The notes beneath the pieces were generated by a model. The model was not told the origin of the DNA. It saw only the letters and a program-made list of their open reading frames with translations, and made no database searches. Positions 59,525-64,000 of a stretch of 64,000 nt of DNA are shown in pieces. This DNA comes from Arcicella rosea (GTDB lineage: Bacteria > Bacteroidota > Bacteroidia > Cytophagales > Spirosomataceae). The stretch lies in NCBI RefSeq assembly GCF_040543805.1, contig NZ_JBEUMS010000019.1, positions 62,001 through 126,000 on the forward strand, written 5' to 3'. How positions within the stretch are numbered: position 1 is the stretch's first letter; each line of letters starts with the position of its first letter. A program made the translations under genes and the position numbers.

Positions 59525-60097
59525 ATGAAGCCACTTAGTAAAATCTCTCAAGTTCTTATAGCTCTAGGTGCGCTTGGGTTAATAGCCACCTATTTTACTC
59601 CCTTGTGGCGCATTGACTTATGGGCACCACAATATCCAGAAGGGCTATCTATGCAAATTTGGCTAAATAAACTTTCAGGACAAGTTGATATTATCAATGG
59701 TCTGAATCACTACATTGGTATGGCACATATCAAGGAAGAGATGTTTCCTGAGTTCAAAATTTTACCTTATTGTGTTGGTTTCTATATTGTTGCGGGGCTT
59801 GTAACAGCTATTTCAAAAAGTAAGAAAATTTTACTGAGCTTTTTTATACTTGTTGTTCTTGGAGGCGTTTTGGCTCTGTATGACTATTGGAAATGGGGTT
59901 ACGAATATGGACATAATCTTAGTCCAGATGCTGCCATAAAAGTTCCTGGTATGTCTTATCAGCCTCCTATGTTGGGCTACAAAGAACTCCTCAACTTTGG
60001 CGCTTACTCTATTCCTGATATAGGCGGTTGGTTTTTTATACTACTTGGTTTAATCTGTGTTGGTACTACTGTTTATGAATTCAAATACAATCGCTAA
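59525..60097 (+). CDS. Membrane protein of the clade II nos cluster
   Basis: A 190-residue polytopic membrane protein with four hydrophobic segments (VLIALGALGLIATYF, CVGFYIVAGLVTAI, SFFILVVLGGVLALY, GGWFFILLGLICVGTT). Such proteins sit between nosZ and nosL in Bacteroidota nos clusters, and their role is unknown. Aromatic and histidine-rich loops (DIINGLNHYIGMAHIK) could bind a metal or haem. It is 75 bp after nosZ and abuts nosL. I cannot say if it corresponds to NosB of other clade II clusters. Its place in the operon makes a role in NosZ maturation or electron transfer likely. Confidence 0.7.
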   Translation: MKPLSKISQVLIALGALGLIATYFTPLWRIDLWAPQYPEGLSMQIWLNKLSGQVDIINGLNHYIGMAHIKEEMFPEFKILPYCVGFYIVAGLVTAISKSKKILLSFFILVVLGGVLALYDYWKWGYEYGHNLSPDAAIKVPGMSYQPPMLGYKELLNFGAYSIPDIGGWFFILLGLICVGTTVYEFKYNR

Positions 60098-60098
60098 A

Positions 60099-60539
60099 AT
60101 GAAATTTTCTATCATAATCCTACTTTGCATTGGAATAGCCATGTCGGCATGTACAACCCAAACAGAACCCATCTATTATGGAAAAGATAACTGTGGTTTG
60201 TGTAAAATGACTATTATGGATTCCAAATATGCTACCGAATTAGTAACTCCTAAAGGTAAGGTCTTTAAGTTTGATGATTTAAGATGTATGGTTATTTTTA
60301 TGAAAACCAACCATACATCTTCTGCCGATTATGCACATCTTGTTGTCAATAATTTTGATAATCCTCAAGAGTTTATCAATGTTACAGAGGGTACTTTTGG
60401 ACAAGGCACTCTATTCAGAAGTCCCATGAGAGGAGACTTGGCTGCTTTTAAAAGCCCTCAATTTTCTCAAAAATTGAAAGAAAAAGATGCAACTATAAAG
60501 TTTTTTTCGTGGACTCAAATCCAAGAAATGTTTAATTAA
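60099..60539 (+). CDS. nosL: NosL copper chaperone lipoprotein
   Basis: A 146-residue lipoprotein (start ATG 60099, lipobox MSAC with cysteine at about residue 18). It matches NosL, the outer-membrane-anchored copper(I) chaperone that supplies copper to NosZ. The metal motif CGLCKMTIMD is present, as is the second cysteine-containing segment FKFDDLRCMVIFM with the conserved methionine. It is encoded immediately after the membrane protein gene and 10 bp before nosD. The extended frame upstream (from 60057) overlaps the preceding gene and does not give a signal peptide. Confidence 0.9.
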   Translation: MKFSIIILLCIGIAMSACTTQTEPIYYGKDNCGLCKMTIMDSKYATELVTPKGKVFKFDDLRCMVIFMKTNHTSSADYAHLVVNNFDNPQEFINVTEGTFGQGTLFRSPMRGDLAAFKSPQFSQKLKEKDATIKFFSWTQIQEMFN

Positions 60540-60548
60540 TAGTTCGAT

Positions 60549-61823
60549 ATGAAAAAACTAACGGTCATATTCATTTTACTTTCACAACTAACTTTTGCTA
60601 AAACGTGGAAAGTAAACAATACTTCGGAGTTATTGAAGAGTGTTGCTCATTCATCAAAAAATGATAGTGTCATTGTCAAAAAAGGAATATATCATATTAC
60701 AAATCTTATTATTGACAAACCTATTTATTTGATTGGTGGCGAGTCTCAACCACAAAATTACCCCATCTTTGATGCCAACTATAAAGGCGAAATTATTACG
60801 GTAAAATCTTCGGGAGTGTATATCGGTAAAATTGAATTTCGGCATGTTGGCGAAACCAGCTCAATCGACTGGGCAGGTATTAAAGTGCTAGAGTCCAGTA
60901 ATGTGACTATTAAAAATAATTATTTTAGAGATTGCTACTTTGGTGTTTATCTATCGGCTTGTACCAAAATTCAAGTGCTTGGCAATACGGTTATTGGGCA
61001 TCCTAAAGAAGAGCAAACTACAGGCAATGGTATCCATGCCTGGAAATGTGACAGTATTCAGATTGCTAATAATTATGTGCAGGGGCATCGTGATGGTATT
61101 TATTTTGAATTTGTGACCAACTCTTTGATTCGCCAAAACTTTACCACTCAAAATATTCGCTATGGTTTACATTTTATGTTCTCACACAACGATACTTACG
61201 AACTAAACCAGTTTGTGAATAATGGAGCAGGAGTGGCAGTCATGTACACCAAGCATGTTACTATGCGAAGTAACCTTTTTAAAAATAATTGGGGTGGCGC
61301 TGCCTATGGTATTCTCTTGAAAGATATTTCGGATAGTCAAATACAGCACAATCAGTTTATTTCCAACACAGTAGGAATATATCTTGAGGGGTGTAGCCGA
61401 ACCAATATCACTCAAAATGAATTTTCGAATGATGGTATCGCCATGAGAATTCAGGCTAGCTGCGATGACAATTTGATTCAAAATAACAATTTTATTGCTA
61501 ATACTTTTGATATAGCAACCAACGGAAACTCTGTATATAATACTATCTCAAAGAATTATTGGGAAAAATATGATGGCTACGACCTCAATCATGATGGCAT
61601 CGGGGATGTAGCGTATAGACCCGTGAGTTTATTTTCGACCCTTATCGAAAGGGTTCCTCAAACCATGATGCTATTACGGAGTTTTACGGCTAGTCTTTTG
61701 GATAAAATAGAAAAAATTATCCCTAGCCTTACCCCTGAAAACCTAAAAGACGAATCTCCGCTAATGAAGCCTATTCGACTAGTACCATTTAACCCAAAAG
61801 CTGTAACCGTCCAAAAATCATAA
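60549..61823 (+). CDS. nosD: NosD periplasmic copper-binding (beta-helix) protein
   Basis: A 424-residue exported protein with signal (LTVIFILLSQLTFAK) and right-handed beta-helix repeats (carbohydrate-binding/sugar hydrolase type), for example YGVYLSACTKIQVLGN and VGIYLEGCSRTNITQN. NosD works with the NosFY ABC transporter to mature the CuZ site of NosZ, probably in sulfide or copper delivery. The length is typical. The gene lies between nosL and nosF in the standard order, with 9 bp and 4 bp gaps. The C-terminal ~60 residues leave the repeat pattern. Confidence 0.9.
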   Translation: MKKLTVIFILLSQLTFAKTWKVNNTSELLKSVAHSSKNDSVIVKKGIYHITNLIIDKPIYLIGGESQPQNYPIFDANYKGEIITVKSSGVYIGKIEFRHVGETSSIDWAGIKVLESSNVTIKNNYFRDCYFGVYLSACTKIQVLGNTVIGHPKEEQTTGNGIHAWKCDSIQIANNYVQGHRDGIYFEFVTNSLIRQNFTTQNIRYGLHFMFSHNDTYELNQFVNNGAGVAVMYTKHVTMRSNLFKNNWGGAAYGILLKDISDSQIQHNQFISNTVGIYLEGCSRTNITQNEFSNDGIAMRIQASCDDNLIQNNNFIANTFDIATNGNSVYNTISKNYWEKYDGYDLNHDGIGDVAYRPVSLFSTLIERVPQTMMLLRSFTASLLDKIEKIIPSLTPENLKDESPLMKPIRLVPFNPKAVTVQKS

Positions 61824-61827
61824 TCCA

Positions 61828-62574
61828 ATGATAAGATTTGAAAATATCAGCAAGACATTCGGAAAACATACCGTTTTACAGAATATAGCTCTCACCTTTG
61901 AGCAGGGACAAGCTGTGGCAATTGTCGGTCCAAATGGTTCTGGCAAAACTACACTTATCAAAAGTTTGCTTGGTATGGTTATACCAGATACAGGATCTAT
62001 ATATGTTGATAATCAGAATATTAAACATGATTTCTCCTATCGCTCCAAAATAGGATATATGCCTCAGATAGGGCATTATCCCCCCAATTTATCTATTCGT
62101 CAGCTTATTGAGATGATGACCGATATTAGAAAAGGTATTATAGACAGCAAACAGCTTGATTTTGACATTATTAAAGATTTCGAGCTTGAAAAAATTTATG
62201 AAAAAAAATTAGGGACTCTTTCTGGAGGCACCAAACAAAAAGTGAGTGCAGCTTTAGCCTTTTTATTTGATCCACAAATATTAATTCTCGATGAACCTAC
62301 AGCAGGATTAGACCCCCTTGCTAGTGAAATATTGAAGCAAAAGATATTTAAGGAAAAAAATAAAGGGAAACTAATTCTACTTACTTCTCATATTCTTTCT
62401 GACTTAGAAGAGCTATCTAGTCATCTTCTTTATATCCAAGATGGTCAAATACAGTTGTTTAAGCAACTAAGTCAGTTGAAGGAGGAGTATGACGAAACGC
62501 GTTTGAGCAAAATTATAGCTCGACTCATGCAAGTAAAATTAAGTCCTAGTCTTCCACAACCTTACTGGGTATAA
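61828..62574 (+). CDS. nosF: NosF ABC transporter ATPase
   Basis: A 248-residue ABC ATPase with Walker A GPNGSGKTTLIK, a Q-loop near YMPQIG, the signature LSGGTKQKVS, Walker B ILILDEPTAGLDP and the switch histidine in LLTSHILSDLEEL. It follows nosD by 4 bp and works with NosY as the energising subunit of the transporter that supports CuZ-site assembly. The C-terminal stretch after residue 210 is the domain that is shared by NosF-type ATPases. The partner permease gene is 174 bp away rather than adjacent. Confidence 0.9.
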   Translation: MIRFENISKTFGKHTVLQNIALTFEQGQAVAIVGPNGSGKTTLIKSLLGMVIPDTGSIYVDNQNIKHDFSYRSKIGYMPQIGHYPPNLSIRQLIEMMTDIRKGIIDSKQLDFDIIKDFELEKIYEKKLGTLSGGTKQKVSAALAFLFDPQILILDEPTAGLDPLASEILKQKIFKEKNKGKLILLTSHILSDLEELSSHLLYIQDGQIQLFKQLSQLKEEYDETRLSKIIARLMQVKLSPSLPQPYWV

Positions 62575-62748
62575 ACAGAAGTGCATAGATAGGAGTGATT
62601 TTTTCGGGTTTAGTTTCTGATTACCAGATACTTATATCAATAATTAAATCAATTGTGTTTTGCATTGTTGCGCTTTAGGTAGTAAGCCCAATAAAATATT
62701 TATCGCTTTCTGTGGGTAAACTCACAACCCTTTCTAATTTCTGAAATC
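62575..62748. other. Gap between nosF and nosY
   Basis: Most nos operons place nosF and nosY next to each other; here a 174-bp gap with no gene separates them. It may hold a promoter or a lost gene, but I see neither a clear promoter nor a gene remnant. Confidence 0.4.
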
Positions 62749-63516
62749 ATGAATAAAGTTATCAAATATGTAATCTATGATATTCTTCGCAACAAGTTTG
62801 TGATGAGTTATACGCTGTTGCTGTTATTGGTAAGTTTGGCTTTTTTTGGTTTTGAAGCCGACGCCAACAAGGGCTTATTGAGTTTGCTCAATATCATTTT
62901 GATGGTTGTCCCTTTAGTAAGTATTATTTTTACAACTATACAATTTTACAACTCTTATGAGTTTTTGGAGCTGTTGTCCGCACAGCCTATAGGGCGCAAA
63001 ACAATTTTTCTGAGCCAATATTTAGGTATAGGAATATCACTTTGCTTAGCATTTGTTATTGGTGTGGGCTTGCCTACGATTTTATTAGAAGGTACAACCA
63101 AAGGACTTACACTAATTTTGTGTGGATTGTTGTTGACGCTAGTTTTTGTTTCGTTGGCATTGTTAGCGTCTGTTTGTACCAAGGACAAAGCAAAGGGTAT
63201 TGGTATAGCCTTAGCAATATGGTTTTACTTTAGCATTGTTTACGACGGATTTGTACTTACAGCCTTGTTGTCTTTTAGCGATTATCCTTTAGAAAAAGCA
63301 TCCTTATTTTTTACTACTCTCAATCCATCTGACTTAGCTCGTATTATTATATTGATGAAACTCGATATTTCGGCACTTTTGGGAATGACTGGAGCTATCT
63401 TTCAGCAATTTTTTAGCTCAATCTTAGGAATATTTATCGCTATTGTACTTTTGATACTGTGGATTATAGTCCCTGCGTGGAGAGCCTTGGCTATTTTCAA
63501 CAAAAAAGATTTGTGA
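62749..63516 (+). CDS. nosY: NosY ABC transporter permease
   Basis: A 255-residue inner-membrane permease with six hydrophobic segments (for example SYTLLLLLVSLAFFGF, YLGIGISLCLAFVIGVGL, GLLLTLVFVSLALLASVC, and IFIAIVLLILWIIVPAW). It carries the NosY-type N-terminal KVIKYVIYDILRNKFVMSY and the segment NSYEFLELLSAQPIGRKTIF. It pairs with NosF for CuZ-site maturation. It is the last recognised gene of the cluster in this window. No nosR or nosX is present downstream, consistent with clade II clusters. Confidence 0.88.
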   Translation: MNKVIKYVIYDILRNKFVMSYTLLLLLVSLAFFGFEADANKGLLSLLNIILMVVPLVSIIFTTIQFYNSYEFLELLSAQPIGRKTIFLSQYLGIGISLCLAFVIGVGLPTILLEGTTKGLTLILCGLLLTLVFVSLALLASVCTKDKAKGIGIALAIWFYFSIVYDGFVLTALLSFSDYPLEKASLFFTTLNPSDLARIIILMKLDISALLGMTGAIFQQFFSSILGIFIAIVLLILWIIVPAWRALAIFNKKDL

Positions 63517-64000
63517 AATTACTTCAGAAAAATACTCCAAATAACAAAAGGAAGGCATGGACAGGTTTCTACACCAAACGAAAAGTAGAGGTCTGGATTA
63601 TCTTTTTCAGTAAAAGTATCAGGTATTTATACCTGTTTTAACTAATCTGATTTATTATTTTTATATAGAATAAATTGTTCGTTCCGAAGTTATTGAATTC
63701 AAACATAGATCAAAATGAATCCGAATAATTTATTGAATAAAAATCTTCAAAATGCCCAAGAATCTTATCTCCAATTTTTTGTTTAATTAAACCTAATCTT
63801 CACGACATATTTCTTTTTTAGTGCTTGGTAAATATAATTCTATTTTAATATACAGAATAACTGGTGTTGAAATTGTTAAATTGAATGATTTAAATGATAG
63901 AGTGTTTGATTATGCCAGAAGTAAGATAAGAATACTATATTTTGTCGCAAAAACTACCTTTTATTGCGACAAAATATAACAAAATATCAATTCAATGTAT
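63517..64000. other. Intergenic region at the right end of the window
   Basis: No convincing gene is present in these 484 bp. A 23-codon frame begins at about 63715. A strong inverted repeat lies at 63936-63978 (separate entry). The next gene is probably outside the window. Confidence 0.4.
63936..63978. repeat. Perfect 15-bp inverted repeat
   Basis: Arms TATATTTTGTCGCAA (63936-63950) and TTGCGACAAAATATA (63964-63978) are perfect complements with a 13-bp spacer. No gene lies within 400 bp on the left. It could be an operator for the next gene or the end of a mobile element. Confidence 0.65.

Noticed and set aside
62575..62748. Riboswitch in the nosF-nosY gap
   Set aside because: No conserved structure or known motif could be recognised by eye.
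1..64000. CRISPR arrays, rRNA and tRNA genes
   Set aside because: No repeat-spacer pattern and no conserved rRNA or tRNA sequence was seen on either strand. A dedicated scan was not possible.

Overview
The window looks like a conjugative element, probably a plasmid, from a member of the Bacteroidota. The base composition is AT-rich. Several start regions carry the Bacteroidota-type -7 promoter motif TAnnTTTG. Many genes belong to families largely restricted to this phylum: Tra proteins with DUF4133 and DUF4134 domains, DUF3945, HYC_CC_PP, DUF4856, and a Sec-exported clade II NosZ. Order and genus cannot be resolved from sequence alone. ParA and ParB genes at the left end favour a plasmid, but no replication initiator gene lies in the window, so an integrative element is not excluded.

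Layout. (1) 1-3173, minus strand: ParB-like (cut by the window edge), ParA-like with its own HTH domain and two abutting operator-like dyads, a small membrane protein, a second ParA-type ATPase and a small unknown protein. (2) 3174-3522: repeat-rich intergenic region that is the best oriT candidate. (3) 3523-7363, plus strand: MobC-like protein, relaxase and VirD4-type coupling protein. (4) 7360-20463, minus strand: a long transfer operon (TraE, TraF, TraG, TraK, TraM, TraN, TraO, TraJ-like, DUF3945, and several unrecognised membrane or exported proteins). (5) 20549-23690: a catalytically dead-looking Y1 transposase relative, a zeta-toxin-like protein, and a hipBA toxin-antitoxin pair with a palindromic operator. 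(6) 23704-29331: a very large methylase-helicase and a DUF1896-like protein.

(7) 29931-41715, plus strand: a copper and mercury island with HYC_CC_PP protein, YVTN propeller lipoprotein, a decayed HMA gene, a DUF2911/DUF3347 protein, the copper ATPase CopA, a His/Cys-tailed secreted protein, a MerC/GDCCVxC fusion, a PD-(D/E)XK-like nuclease and a multicopper oxidase fused to a CopB-like barrel. (8) 41883-48008, minus strand: a four-gene, probably Fur-controlled iron-uptake operon (DUF4856, imelysin, HTTM, TonB-dependent receptor), then two OmpR-type regulators and a histidine kinase (48114-51081). (9) 51259-55231: a Tn3-family transposon with perfect 42-bp ends, whose transposase gene is broken by one in-frame TGA. 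(10) 55437-63516: Dabb protein, Ric (iron-centre repair, NO stress), and a nitrous oxide reductase cluster (cytochrome c, nosZ, membrane protein, nosL, nosD, nosF, nosY).

How it fits together. The left half is the maintenance and transfer machinery and the right half is cargo. The cargo combines copper handling with a copper enzyme (NosZ) and an NO-damage repair protein, so transfer could confer N2O respiration together with metal tolerance. Joint mobility and joint regulation are inferences. The gene content and order are read directly from the sequence.
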